A stretch of 64,000 nucleotides of DNA from Anaspis maculata (GCA_949128115.1 OX421963.1:90405602-90469601); one strand, 5' to 3'; shown: positions 23,017 to 35,760, numbered from the stretch's first letter. Program-made: numbers and translations. Notes: a model not told the origin generated them from the letters alone.

Positions 23017-23186
23017 CGCTTTCAGCTGAAAAGCGGGATATGAATCATGAATATTGAATAACGGCCCTCCTGAAACTCTCTCCTGCATTTTGTGCGTTAC
23101 CTTAGGTATACTTTGTTGACGTCTGTTATTTCAAATTTTACCAAAAAATAAGCAAAATAATAAACATTTATAATTTCTATAAACAG

Positions 23187-24092
23187 TCCGTTTTTTTTTC
23201 TAGGCCCCAGCTTATAGCGCCTTTATTATGGGTTTTACACCCAACATATTATATATTTTTGAAATCAGAAGAACAAAATCTTTCGATTGATGGAGTGTCA
23301 AATTATTTTCGACAGATGTCATTTTTTGACAATTGACGGAATAGTACTTGTGACACACCATTTTAAAGCCCATAAAATTCTTAGGAGAACTGTGTTTTCA
23401 TTTCTAGAATAGGATGTCTTTTACAGCTTCTGGAAGTCTTTGAATAGTAAAAATTGTTGAAATTCAGAAATACCTGCTCAATAATTAAAAGGTATTTTTA
23501 ATATCAACTGATGATAATATTCTGATTTTAAATCGTCCAAATTAGCGGGAGACTCTACAAACACCTTATCTTTCAGATAGGCTCATAAAAAAATCGAGGG
23601 GGTCATACCTGGCTTAGGATACTATCGCGTTGGGCTGGCAGTTCCAATTCACCGGTCGTTGAACCTCCCATTTAAGGAATAAGGAGACGGTCATTTCAAG
23701 TAACTTCTTCAGGACATGTTTCATTTCATTGTGATTATTTATTGATTATTATCATCAGTTATTATTAGAAATGCCTGTTTTGCCTATACTTACGTAGTTA
23801 TTGAGTATTTCTGAATTTCAACATTTTTTCCTATTTGAAGACCTGTAGAAGCTGTGAAAGACATCCTATTCTAAAAATGAAGACACAGTTTTCCTCAGAA
23901 TTTAATGGGCTTTAAAATGATGTATCACAAGTACTATTCTGTCAATTGTCAAAAAATGACATCTGTCAAAAATAATTTGACATACCATCAATCGAAAGAT
24001 TTTGTTCTTCTGATTTCAAAAATATATAACATGTTGGGTGTGGAACCCATAATAAAGGCGCTACGCGCTGGGGCCTAGAAAAAAAAACGGAC
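23187..24092. repeat. ~0.9-kb inverted-repeat element inside the hAT-like shell
   Basis: CCGTTTTTTTTTCTAGGCCC at the left pairs with GGGGCCTAGAAAAAAAAACGG at the right. Arms extend about 350 bases (CATAATAAAGGCGCT in one, its complement in the other). No coding potential. Confidence 0.75.
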
Positions 24093-24483
24093 GGTATATA
24101 CAGACTCGTACATATTTCAAAATGCTATGCATAGGTTGGTAAGTTAGTGCAAAGCCAGTTACAGTTACAAATAACCGGTCACAATTGGAATTTTTAACCG
24201 GTCAAAATTGTCCGCAGTTGACCGGTTAAGAACCAGTCAAACCGGTTAACCGGTCAGTCCGATTAACCGGTTAAACGGTCAATCCCATTAACCGGTCAAT
24301 CCCATTAACCGGTTAACTGGTTATGATACGGTTGACCATGACCGGTTATTCTGTAACCGGTCAAAATTTTCTTGACCGGTTAACCGGTCAATTTTTTTTT
24401 CCGACAGCACTAGAAGATAGTGTTGATGGAAAGTATGTTGTAGGCTGTATATTCTTGTAGGCTGTATACACCAGTCCATTCCG

Positions 24484-25763
24484 GTGGTTTTTCTCGAAAA
24501 TAATGTTGAAATAAATTGCAAACTAGACACAGGGGCAAGCATAAATGTGCTTCCAGAGTATGTATTCACAAAATTGAGATTAAAAGTCAGATTGAAAAGA
24601 ATAAAAATAAATGTACAGGATTATGAGGGTCGAGCACAAAATGTCATTGGGGTTTGTAATGTTGATGTGCTAATCTAAGATGAGGTGAATAACCTTGAAT
24701 TTTATGTCATTTAAACAGATTTAAATTCAAGTCCATTGAAAGGTTTGAAAACAATCAAAGACCTGAACATTTTGAACCGTACTGTACAAGTTGACAAAGT
24801 TGAACTCAGCAATTGTACCTCTGACAAGTATGTTGAAAAATTCGAACATTTATTTGAGGGTGTAGGTAAAATTAAAATAGACCCATGTAAATTCTATGTC
24901 AAGGACAATTATGAGCCGGTTGTACCGAGTAGAAAAGTTGCAATTGCAATTGCAATTGATCAATAAATTGAAACAAGAATTGAAAAGAATGGTGACTAAT
25001 AAAATTATTGAAAAAGTATTGATAACAATAGAATTTGTTGACCCGATAGTATTTGTTGAAAAACCAAATAATGACATAACAATTTGCCTTGATTCACAGC
25101 ATTTAAATATTGCTTTGCGCAGAGAGCACTATCACTTACCTACTTCTGAACGAATCACGTATGGCATGAAAGATGCTAAGTTTTTTAGTATTTTGAACGC
25201 TAACCGCGGATTTTGGCAAATCGAGCTTTCACAAGAGTCGTCAGATTTGACTACATTTTTTACCCCGTTTGGTCGATTTAAATTCAGAAGATTACCACAT
25301 GGACTTTGCAATGCGCCCGAAATCTTACTTTCACAGAAATTTTTTATGGTATACCAAACATGAGAATTTACATTGATGATTTGATGATATTCGCGAAAAC
25401 CCAACAAGAACACTGCAACATTTTGGAACGTGTATCAAAGAGAGCAGAAGAAAAAGGGGTGCGTTTTAATAAATCAAAATGCAAAGTCGGGTTGAAACAG
25501 GTGAAATACATTGGTCATGTGCTGGATAAAGAAGGGATTAGAGTTGAAGAAGTTGAGGTTGAAGCTATCAGGACAATACCAGTTTCTAAAAGTACGAGAG
25601 AACTATCGAGATTCTTGGGCATGTTGAATTATGGTGCTGAATTTCTACCCGATTTGTTCAAAAAAAGTGCTAATTTGCGTAAATTGATGAAAAAACAAAA
25701 CTGAATGAGTTTGGACAACAGTTCATGAAAACGAATCCATGAAGCTGAAAGAAATGTTAATGA
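24484..25763 (+). pseudogene. Gypsy pol relic: aspartic protease and reverse transcriptase
   Basis: 24484-24678 encodes a retropepsin with the active-site motif CKLDTGASINVLPE. After a gap, 24736-24966 and 24896-25363 carry the start of the RT: KMVTN-like region, VFVEKPN, LDSQHLN, AKFFSILNANRGFWQIEL, FGRFKFRRLPHGLCNAPE. 25306-25763 has MRIYIDDLMIFAKT with the intact YIDD box, then IGHVLDKEGIRVE, FLGMLNYGAEFLPD and EMLM. FTPFGRFKF-to-YIDD requires a frame change near 25340. The domain order and motifs are those of Ty3/gypsy elements. It cannot be expressed as one protein. Confidence 0.8.
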
Positions 25764-25765
25764 CG

Positions 25766-27123
25766 TGAAAAAATTGCAACTTAAAATGGAGGGGATGAAA
25801 CTTGTCAATCGATTGGATGCAAATACATCGTAACTCGACACGTTGTATCCCGTTGATATCATTTTGCTACAAAAATTGTCGATCATTGCTTAAGGGGGCT
25901 CTTGGGGGGGAGGAGAGCGGGGCGAAGCTCGACTAGGCTATTTTTTTTTCCTGGGCCATATTGAACCGATCACGACAAGTTTGGTGTCTTTTCCGATTAA
26001 GTTGAATCTCCTGAACTCGAATCCGATGTGTGAATTTGGATGACAACAAGTTCAAACAAGTTAACTTGAAAAAACAAGTTTTTTCATTGACAATTTTCAC
26101 AGAAAATCTTTTTACTCTTGGAGGTATTCATCTTCCAAAATATTTCAGAGGTCATCAGATCAAAGTATATTTCTCACGAAAATCATAAACTCGATTTATA
26201 ATTTGATTTTTCGAGATCAAAACATTAATTTGAACCCGAGTCGGCCCGGCACGCCGTCTTATAATGACCAGAACACAACATAATGCACATCCAAGTTGAA
26301 ATAGCTCAAACTCTTGAAAAAATAATAACTTATCATCGAAAGTTTGAGCATCTGTGCAGAACTGGATTCCCTAAAACATAAACGAAATCGCCATAAATCG
26401 CTCTGAAGGATTTCGAGTTATTTGAGAAGGAGGGTAACAGTTCTCATTAAAAATGTGGAGGTTGAATCCTGCCAAAATGTTATCTCCCTCGTCAAATAAC
26501 TCAAAACCCTGCTGTGCGATTTTGTTTATGTTATGAAGAATTCAGTTCTGCACAGATCCTCTAATTTCCAAAGATGAGTAATCATTTTTCCAGTAGCTTA
26601 AGCTATTTTCACTTGGAGGTGCATTCTGTAGTGATCTGGTCATCAGTAGACGCCATGCTGGGCTGACTCAGGTTCAAATCAATTTTTTGTTCTCGAGAAA
26701 CAAATTTCTACATCGGGTTCATGATTTTCGTGAAGAATACACGTCAATCTAATGGCCCCTGAAATATTTCCAGAAATGGATACCTATAACGCTGGAAAAA
26801 AAAAGTGAAAATTGTCAAAAAAAAGGAGTTTTTTTAAGTAACTTGTTCAAAATTGTTTTCATCCTTTACTCATCGGATTCGAGTTCAGAAGATTGAAAAG
26901 TCAGAAAAGCTACCAAGCTTGTTGTGATCGGCTCTAGATGACCCAGGAAAAAAAAAGAGCCAACTAGCCGAGCTTCGCCCCCCACGAGCCCCCTTCAACA
27001 ATGACCGACACTTTTTGTACCAAAATGATATCAACAGAGGACATATTGCGTCGAATTACGATGTATTTGCATCCAATGGATGGACGGGTTTCATCCCCTC
27101 CATTTTAAGTTGCAATTTTTTAC
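25766..27123. mobile_element. 1.36-kb foldback element inserted in the gypsy remnant
   Basis: Left arm about 25766-26440 and right arm about 26460-27123 are reverse complements: AAAATTGCAACTTAAAATGG at the left end and CCATTTTAAGTTGCAATTTT at the right, with almost no loop. The arms contain the GGGGGCTC and GCGAAGCTCG stretches on opposite strands. Non-coding. Confidence 0.8.
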
Positions 27124-27129
27124 CCACCC

Positions 27130-27715
27130 CCTTTAAATCATAACTTCCCCCACATATTCATCCCCCCCATAGCTCAAAACCCCTGGGTGCGATTGTTGAC
27201 GGTTTTGGATATGCAGTAGAACAATTCTAAACAGATAATCAAATTTTCAGGACGTCCATATTTTTCCCGAGGTTGAAATCTCTTTATCTGTGTACATACT
27301 AATTGCAGAGTTCATTGATATCATTAAAATCCGATTTCTTCTGTTTTTTTTCGAAAAATTGGCATGCTGGGTTTATAAGTACTTATTTTCTTCAAAAATT
27401 TATGTCAAAACCATAATAAGACCATACCAGGGGATTGCAAACGTTAGCATAACTTTTTAGTAGTTCACTTAAAATTGCAATTTTTCGATTGGCTTCTGTA
27501 AATTTTCCAAAGCCCGGATTTTTGGGAACTTTCTTTCCGGTGGTAGAGTGCTATTTGCGGAACCAAAAACCATCGTCAGAAGTTGGGATTTAATTTTTTT
27601 GAGGTAATGTCCAGTTTTGAGCGAAAATTCCTGGGCTACTTATCTTCTTGATAACATGTTGAAAAAATATAATTACCCGATTGTGACAAACCACCTGTAG
27701 TACCCACTACATGGT
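27130..27715. other. No gene seen
   Basis: AT-rich sequence where gypsy RNase H/integrase would be expected, but no matching motif can be read in any frame. Confidence 0.35.
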
Positions 27716-28257
27716 ACAGCAATGGTTCAGAGACCTCCCTCTCCACAAAGATATGCTGGCAGAGTGTCTCCAGCAAAGATTGAAAGACCTTCTCGTTTAA
27801 GGAGACCTCCTCTACATTTGAAAGATTATCCTCGGGTTCCACCAAAATTTCAAGAGCAGATTAAATCTATCACGCTGATAATTGCTATGCACCAGCCAAT
27901 AGGATGGCCAGTTGCTTAGTTACTATCAGAGTGATAAAGTTATCGCGTTGATAAAAGTTTGGTGGAACCCTTGAGATTTTGTACTGATGTATTTTTTGTT
28001 ATTTTGATTGCATTGAGCTGTAAATTTGTGGATTACTTGTAAGTTACTTTGTTACTATTTTTTTAGAAGGGGGAGATGTTACGTGAATAGTTTTCTTATA
28101 TTATTATATTCAACGGATATAACAGTACCGTGACGGTACATAGACCATTCCATACTAAATTGGGAATGGAAAAGGCAAAAACTATAGTACTCAAACAGAA
28201 ATAGCCATGAATTGAAGAGTAAGGGGTCATTGTAACTTTTGCAAGTGGCGTCTATAT

Positions 28258-28263
28258 TTTATT
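28258..28263 (-). terminator. Poly(A) signal AATAAA downstream of the 28.4-kb exon
   Basis: AATAAA on the minus strand, about 75 bases past the stop. The segment homologous to the usual signal right after the exon (28340-28360) has mutated to AATAGAAAC. A second copy of the post-stop segment supplies this signal. Confidence 0.5.
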
Positions 28264-28338
28264 TCTCAACAGCTCAACATAGTTAACAGAAATAGCCCTG
28301 GGAATGAATCGGGTTATTGCAGCTTCCGCAAGTAGAGA

Positions 28339-28574
28339 TTAAATTGTGTTTCTATTTCTAAACAGTTCAACAACACTGTGTCGGATCATCATGTGCTGCT
28401 TCAGGCTGTACTTGCGCTTGCAAGTGTATCCGCACTTATGACAACTGAAGCGTTTCGCCTTGCCGCAGTCCATGTACTGGTGCACGGACAACGAGTTTCG
28501 GTTCTTGTAGAACCGGTTGCACTTATCACACTGGACGTTTTCTGCGGATGGCACCTTGTAGCCCGACGCAACAT
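28339..28574 (-). CDS. lola: lola-type alternative terminal exon, zinc-finger pair with extended tail (28.4 kb)
   Basis: Acceptor CTTTGCAG|AT at 28575-28576, phase 1. Finger 1 CDKCNRFYK ... H QYMD C. Linker GKAKRFS. Finger 2 CHKCGYTCKRK ... H MMIR H. All ligands are intact. Unlike its sisters, which end RHKC-stop, the stop has been lost and the frame continues (SVVELFRNRNTI) into what is 3' untranslated sequence in the others, adding about ten residues. The zinc-finger part should be unaffected. It lies about 160 bases beyond a stretch (28200-28275) that repeats the post-stop region, evidence of a local duplication. Confidence 0.85.
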
Positions 28575-28679
28575 CTGCAAAGATTGACTTCATTAGAAAG
28601 AGAAACAAAAAGGGAACAAGATCAAGATGGGAAAGCGACAAGCATATTACGACTTATGTACCTGGAAAGAAATTGACAA

Positions 28680-29480
28680 AATATATTATAATGTTGAGAA
28701 AAGGGTTTTCCTACGGCCACCTACGAAAGTGGCTCCTTTCACACGCTATAGTAGGCCCGAAAGTTGTCAATTACGTCAATTTACCCAACCTGTGCGTTAT
28801 AGCCGTGCGTTATTATAACGCACAGTTCATTCGGATCACGAAACAATACGAATTTAAACGACGATTTAATCACAATTTCGAAAAACCGGCCTTCAATACC
28901 ACTCTAACTCTGATTCACAAGCAAACCAACAATAATTCGCACCTACAGGACGGGCCTCAGTTATGTCCTCTCAACCGAAAGTATGGGTTTGACATGCTTA
29001 TATAACCTTATCGAAGGCCTAACCCTAGCGGTGAAATGTATAAAAATAAAAATCCTACATAATTTCCTTTCAACAACAGTAATTGTAAAGTTACGAATGA
29101 AATTCTCACCTACACTTATAAAGCAGAATAATTCTTTGGTAGCAATGGAAATGTGACCACAAAAGACTAAATGGGGGTCTATTCAGAAATCTTGAGCAGC
29201 GCCAGCCCCATCCAATACACCTTAATACTTTGAATCAAGTTAACATACTAAAATGTCAAAATGACGGTTGAAATGTCACTAATTTCATTATTGGACTTTC
29301 AATTCTCTCAAAAGGAGACGTTGTTAATAAATGAAGTCCCATACACCTGCTGATGACCAAAACGTATTTTTCCCGGCTAGTAGCCGGGGCCTTGATCGGC
29401 TGCGCCTCGTGCATCAACTTACACACTCATGCGTAATGTATCACTTTCCGTACTTGTTACGTAATGTACTATTACTGTTG
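28680..29480. other. No gene seen
   Basis: Intron DNA. A plus-strand open frame at 28673-29005 (110 codons) has no recognisable motif and no supporting splice signals. A short inverted repeat of AACGCACAG type is present near 28795-28825. Confidence 0.35.
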
Positions 29481-29484
29481 ACGT

Positions 29485-29675
29485 GCAAGTCGAGGTATTG
29501 CAAACCGTCTCCGAAAACCGCGGTTTTGATGATAGCTGAAAACCGGCTTACAGAGCCGGCTTTCAAGACCGGTTTTTCGAGCCGGTTTTCGGAGTCGGTA
29601 TTCGGAGCCGGCTTCCAAAATTTCGAAGCTGGCTCTCAATACCGGTTTTACCGAACGGTATGCCAATTTTCATTT
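29485..29675. repeat. AACCGG-rich repeat block, copy 1
   Basis: Dense short palindromic units such as GAGCCGGTTTTCGGAG and AATACCGGTTTTACCG. It shares the same order and orientation with 35755-36065 (GATGATRGCTGAAAACCG in both). It may be a hAT-type MITE with subterminal repeats. Confidence 0.6.
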
Positions 29676-29699
29676 TTCCCCGTTTTTGCTAACACCAAT

Positions 29700-32600
29700 T
29701 AAAATTGAAGACTGTCATGTTTGAATCACAGTTTCGAAGTGAAAAAGGTAAAGTTTCTTGTGGTTAATGACAAAATTTTCCTTGTTTGAAGTCGGATTTT
29801 TTTTGTTAAAAGTTGTAGTTTTTAGTGTGTAGGTCAGTCGAAATTTTGTGGTTTAAATCCAATTTTCAAGTTGAAAGTCGGAGTTTCTCTTGTTCAAGTC
29901 GCAGCTTTTCGTGTTGATGAAGTCGAAATTTCGAGGTAAAAGTCGAAGTTTTATTGCTTGAAGTAGAATTTTCATGTTTGAACTCGAAATTTTGTGCTTA
30001 AAGCCAACATTCCATGTCAAACTTTTCTGTATTCAAAGTCAACAAAAATGTCGAAATTATTCTGGAAAATTTCAAAATAATTCCATAAACGTTGAGATAA
30101 TTCCAAAATAAAACTGTCAAAAAACTACAAAAATACAAATATATTGAAAAAAAATGCAACAATGATTCCAAAAAGTTGACGTGATTACAAAAAATGTCAA
30201 AATCATTGAAAAATGGAACAATGATTCCAAACATAATGAAATAATTCAGAAAAATGTCGAGGTAGTTCCAAGAACTGTCTGAATAGCTCCACAAAATGTC
30301 AATTGGCTCAGAAAATGTCAAAATTTGTAGAAAATGGTCGGAATAACTTAAAAACTATCAAAATAATTTTGAACATCTCGAAATATCTCCAAAAATGTCA
30401 AATAATTGTCAAATTATTTGTTTTCGGACTTGAAATTCTAAATGATCAAAAAATATCAAAATGATTCCAAAAAATGTCAGAATGAATTCAAAAAATATCG
30501 AAAAGATTACAAAAAATGTCACAATGATTCCGACAATGGTGAAGAATCCTAAAAAATGTCGAGCTAATTTCAAAGTGTCAAAGTTATTACATAAAATGTC
30601 AAATTATTTAGTTCCGAAAAATGTTATAATAATCTTAAAAAGCCAAAAAAGTGACAATAAATTCCAAAATACACTTCTTCGAAAAATTAACGCTTTACCA
30701 TTTCGCATGATCAGAATTCAGGAACGAATTTCCCCGAAACAAATTTCCCGGAATTAATTTCCCGGAAGTAATTTCCCCTGGGAGGAATTTCCCCGGAGAC
30801 AATTCCACCAGAATAAACTTCCCTCGGAAATTATTTCCCCTGGGACGAATTTCCTCAGAATGGATTTCACCGGAATGAGATTCCCTCGGAAATAATTTCC
30901 ATAGAATAAATTCACCGAACCAGATAGAGCTGGAGAAAGCCATGGAAAAACCACAAGGGGGATCAATGAAGTCCTGTATAATAAAAGTAGGCAACAGAGG
31001 AGTTACTGGAGCTCTGGAAGCCACGAAAAAACATAAGGGGGCTCATTAAGGCTCCAAACAACACATTGCGGCATAAGGGGGCTCAATATAAATCCGAACG
31101 GTACGGGAAAAATGCAAGGGAGCTCAGTAGGACTTCGTACGATATTGGTAATACACTAGGGCCCAAGGGGCTCTACATAACAAAAAAAGGCAAAACGAGC
31201 TTCACTGGTACCTACTCTGAAAGCCAATGAAAACATAAGTGAGCTGATTAGAGCTCAAAACTCACGCATTTGGGCTGGAAAAGAAACAAGGGGTCCAATC
31301 TCGGGTCCGATAGAGCTCCGAAAAGTCAAGGACCTAAGAAGGCCGGAAAGGACTCCGAATGATATGATGGCAGGAGGGTGATTACCATCATCTGAAAGTA
31401 ACGAAAAATGTGAGGGGGCTAAGCAGGGCTTCAAATAAAATTGAAAACACAATGAGGGAGCTATTGAAGCCTGGATAACATAAGATGGAAAAAGAGGGCC
31501 TAGTGGTAGTTTCGGCAGCCATGAAGTACATGAGGAGGCTCATTAGGGCTCCAATTATCCTTGAAGACACAAAGAGGTCTGTTTTGGGACCGAATATCAC
31601 ATACAGGCACAAGAGGCATACTAGTGCAGCCTCAAAAAAGTGCAAGCAGGCTCAACAGAACTTCAAACGGTATTGAAGACACTAGGAGGCCCAATGAAGC
31701 TCTGTAGAACGCAGAATGGGGCATTCCGGTACCTGCTCGGAAAGCCATGAAAAAACATAAGGGAACTCAACAGGACTCCAGGTACACTTGAAGACACAAT
31801 GGGGCCCGATAGGGCTCTGAACATGATGATATGACGGCACAACGCTGCTTGCTGCTCCGGAAGTCACGGAAAATGTAAGGGGGCCCAGCAGGGCTTCAAA
31901 TTACATTGAAGACAGAATAGGGAAGCCCAATTAATTGAGCTCTTGATAACATAAGACTGCAAAAGGGGCCTTACTGGAAGTCTGAAAGTTACAAAAACAT
32001 AGGAGGGCTCATTCAGGGCTCAAAAATTACACTAGAGAAGATGAGGGGGCCCTATAGAGCCCGAATACCACATGAAGGTGTACAAGGGGCTTACAAGCGC
32101 TACTAAAGCTCGGTGTACGAGCAGAATTGCTCGGAATAATGCAAGGGAACTAAGCAAAGCTTCAAAAACATAAAGAAACCAGAGTGCACAGTAGGGCTCT
32201 AAATAATACAATTAGACAAAAGGGGGCTTACAAAAGTAAGTTCGAAAAACAACGAGGAAACACAAGTAAACTTATTAAAGCTGAGGCAAGGGCAAAATAT
32301 TATTTTGCCACGAAGGGTCCGCGAGATAAATTGTCCGGTCACGTCCCAAAAGAAAGAGGAAATCCGATATTGTCTTTGAAGATACTGTTCCCTCCAGGGG
32401 AAATCATTTCTGATGAAATTATTTCTGGGGAAAATCTCTCTAGGGGAAATTATTACCGAGGGAATTTCATTCCGGTGGAGCTTCTTTTGGTGGGATTCCT
32501 TCCTTTGGGGAAATTATTACCAAAGGAAATTATTTCCAGGAAATTGGTTCCAGGGGAATTCCTTCCAGGGGAAATTATTTCCGGGAAATTGGTTTCGGCG

Positions 32601-35600
32601 AAGTTCTTTCAGGGGAAATTCGTTCTTGTTACGGAATTTAACCGCTGCTCTTTTCCGAACGGATGAAGCAATCTCGAAAATTCTTTCAGCATTTGGATTT
32701 CACCGATTTGGATGTCAAAATAATTTGAGAAAAATGTTGATATGATTCCGAGAAAAGTCCACAGAAATCCACAAAATGTCTTCAGTCGAAGTTTTTGTGC
32801 TGGATCTTCCGTGTCCAAAGTCAGACTTTTTGGTGTGAGGCGAGATTCCGTGGTTTAGGTCGAATTTTCGAGACTTCAAGAGTCAAAGTTGAGTCCAAGA
32901 GCCGGACTAGAGCTCACTTTTCTGGTTTCAAGTCGAAATTTTCATGTTTAAAGTCAAAATATCGATATAAAGGTCAAGTTTTTCGAGTCAGAATTTCGAG
33001 ATCAAAGTCGAAGGCTTTCACGCCTGAAGTCGAAATTTCAAATGAAGGTAAAGTTTTTTGTTTGAGTAGAATTTTCATGTTTGATGTCAAAGTTTTTCGT
33101 TCCAAGAGTCAAATTTTCGCGATAGAAGACGAAACTAAACTGAACGAAGTTGTTTGTCTTTTCTTCAAGTCGAAATTTCAAGTTGAAAGTCGAAGTTTTC
33201 CGTATTCAAAGTCCAGATTTCGTGTTCGAAGTCGTTTCCAGATTTAAGTTGAAGTTTTTCCTGATCAAGTCAGAATTTCAAGATTAAGTTGAAGGTTTTT
33301 GCGTCTTGAATCGGAATTTTTTGTTTGAAGTAGAATTTTTCAATCTGAAGTCGAGGTTTTTTGTATTTATGGTCAACTTTTCGCAATAAAAGTTGGAGTT
33401 GTTTGACTTTTTCGAAGTTGAAATTTCAAGTTGAAGTTGAAAGTTGAAATCATAACTTGAGTAGAAGTTTTTCTTATTTCAAGTCAAAATTCCGAGCTTA
33501 AAGTTGAAATCTTTTGTGTTCAAAGTCGATAAGTCAGTCAAGTTGAAATTACAATAGAAGTTTTCATGTTTTTATCTCTGTGAAAATTTTGAGGTGAAAA
33601 AAGTTTTTGTGTTGAAAGTTGAATATCTTTTGTGTTTTGAAGCGAAATTTCGTGGTTTAGGTGAAAATTTCAAGACAGTCAAAGTTGAGTCGCGGGGTCG
33701 GACAAGTCAACTTTTCTTGTTTGAAGTCGAAATTTCGTGCATCAAGTCGAAGTTTCAAGATTAAGGTCAAGTTTTTCGTGTTCAAAGGCAGAATTTCGAA
33801 ATAGAAGTCAAGATTTTTTGCGTTTGAAGGCAAAATTTCTTGAAAATTTCAAGACAGTCAAAGTTGAGTCGCGGGGTCGGACAAGTCAACTTTTCTTGTT
33901 TGAAGTCGAAATTTCGTGCATCAAGTCGAAGTTTCAAGATTAAGGTCAAGTTTTTCGTGTTCAAAGGCAGAATTTCGAAATAGAAGTCAAGATTTTTTGC
34001 GTTTGAAGGCAAAATTTCGGGATAAAAAACCGAGTTTTTGTGTGTTTGGAGTAGATGTTCTCATGTATAAAGTCTAAGTTTTCATGTTTTCGCAATAAGA
34101 GTCGTCGAAGTTGTTGGTCGTTTTCCAAGTCGACATTTCAAGTCAAAAGCCGTTTTTTGTATTTGAAGTCTAAATATCGAGATCAAGACCAAGTTTTTCG
34201 TCTTCAAAGTCAGATTTTCGGGATAAAGTCGAAGGTTTTGCGTCTGGAGTCGAAGTTTGGAGATAAAAATCGAAGTTTCTTGTTTGGAGTGGAATTTCCC
34301 CCTTTGAAGTTGAAGTTCTTTGTATTTATGATCAAATTGCCGCAATAAAAGTCGAAGTTGTTTGTTGTTTTTCAAGTTGAAGTTCCAGGTTGAAAGTCGG
34401 AGTTTTTCGTGTTCCAGTTCGAAATTCCCAGATGAAAGTCGAAGTTTTTCGGATTTTTAAAGTAGAGGCTTTTCGTGTTCCACATCGAAATTATTTGTGT
34501 TAGAAGTCGAAGTTTTCAGATTGAAGTAGGAGCTTTTTGATTTTTAAGTCGATATTTAAGCCAAAATCCCCCGTGGTTGAAGTCGAAATTTTGTATTAGT
34601 ACTCAACAATTCGATATTGAAGTCGAAATTTCATGATACACGTAGAAGGTCTGAGGCGAAATAAATTACTGAGGTGAAAGGTCGGAGTTCCGAGGTAAAA
34701 GTCAAAGTTTTCCGTGTTATATCTTTTCTGTTCAAAGTAGAAGTGCTTTGTATTTAAATCAAAATTTCAAGTCAAAAGTCGAAATTTTGAGATCAAAGTT
34801 GGAATCTTTCGTGTTTGAAGTCAAAATTTTGTGTTCAAAGCCAACATTTCAAGATTAAAATCGGAATTCTCATGTTTGAAGTGAACATTTTCAAGTTGTA
34901 GTCAGAGTTTTTTTTTATCCAAAGTCAAGAGATCAGAATAAAAGTGAAGATTTTTGTATTTGAAGTCGAGGTTTCGAGATAAAGTCGAAGTCGTTCGTAT
35001 TATATCTTTCGTGTTCATTGTCAAAATAATTGAACATTTCAGAATAACTCCAAAACTAACAGAATAATTTTGAACGTGTTGAAATATTTAGTTCCAAAAA
35101 TACAAAGAGAAATAATTACTGCCAGAATATTGTTTCAAGTCTGATTTTTTTACGTTTGAAGTCAAAGTCTTCAGATTAAAGTCGTAGTTTTTATGTTCGA
35201 AGTCAAAATTTCGTGTTTGAAGTCAAATATTCGAGATTTAATTGAAGTTTTTCGTGTTTCAAAGTCCAAGTTTCGCATTAAAAGTCAAAATTTGTTGGTT
35301 TTCCAAGTGTAGACTACAAGATAAAACTCGAAAATTTCCAGTCACAACTTCGAAGTTTTATTCCGAGTTTTTCGTGTTTGAAGTCAAAATTTTGTAATAG
35401 AAGTCTAGAAGTGAGGTTTTACGCGTTGGAAGTCACAATTTTCATGTCCAAAGTCGAGATTTTGTGTTTGAAGTGGAATTTTTGAAATAATACAATGCGA
35501 CAAGTTTTTCTTGAAGTCAAAATTTTGCAATAAAAGTCGAAGTTTGTCAATTTTGGAATCGAAATTTCGAGTTGAAAGTCAAATTTTTCTTGTTTAAAGT

Positions 35601-35760
35601 CGGAAGTTTTACATGATAGAAATCAAAATTTCGCGATAAAAAGTCCAGGTTTTTGCGTATGGAGCAGAAATTTCCTGCTTGAAGTCGGAATGTCAACATC
35701 AATCGAAGTAGTTTGAATTTCATGTATAAAGTCGAAATTTCACCATTGAAATTAATGCTG
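29700..35760. repeat. Layered tandem arrays, ~6 kb
   Basis: Successive arrays of different degenerate short units. 29700-30000 is AAGTCGAAATTTTGTG-like. 30000-30690 is ATTCCAAAAAATGTCAAAAT-like. 30720-30920 is CCCCGGAAATTATTTCC-like. 30940-32340 is AGGGGGCTCAATAGGGCTCC-like. 32390-32640 is again the CCCCGGAAAT unit, on the opposite strand. 32690-32780 is AATGTCAAAAT-like, and 32780-35760 AAGTCGAAATTTCG-like. An exact duplication of about 180 bases sits at 33660-33840/33840-34020. Long open frames here, such as 32795-33247, are read-through of the repeat, not genes. Confidence 0.8.

Larger units (their letters stand above)
19081..24412. mobile_element. 5.3-kb hAT-like shell element with ACCGGTTA subterminal repeats
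   Basis: Ends TAGTGCTGTC and GACAGCACTA, flanked by the 8-bp direct repeat GAAGATAG (19073-19080 and 24413-24420). Subterminal regions 19091-19345 and 24165-24400 are dense with inverted copies of AACCGGTTA, GGTTAACCGG and GACCGGTTA, as expected for transposase-binding arrays of hAT elements. No transposase frame remains; the interior is filled with other repeats, in part nested. Confidence 0.85.
24430..28076 (+). mobile_element. Ty3/gypsy-type retrotransposon remnant, interrupted
   Basis: Internal order on the plus strand is protease, reverse transcriptase, a foldback insertion, a C-terminal pol tail (RLRRPPLHLKDY at about 27780-27825), then a purine tract AGAAGGGGGAGA at 28065-28076 followed by TGTTACG, a typical start of a 3' LTR. 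RNase H and most of the integrase are missing. Frameshifts split every domain. Confidence 0.75.
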
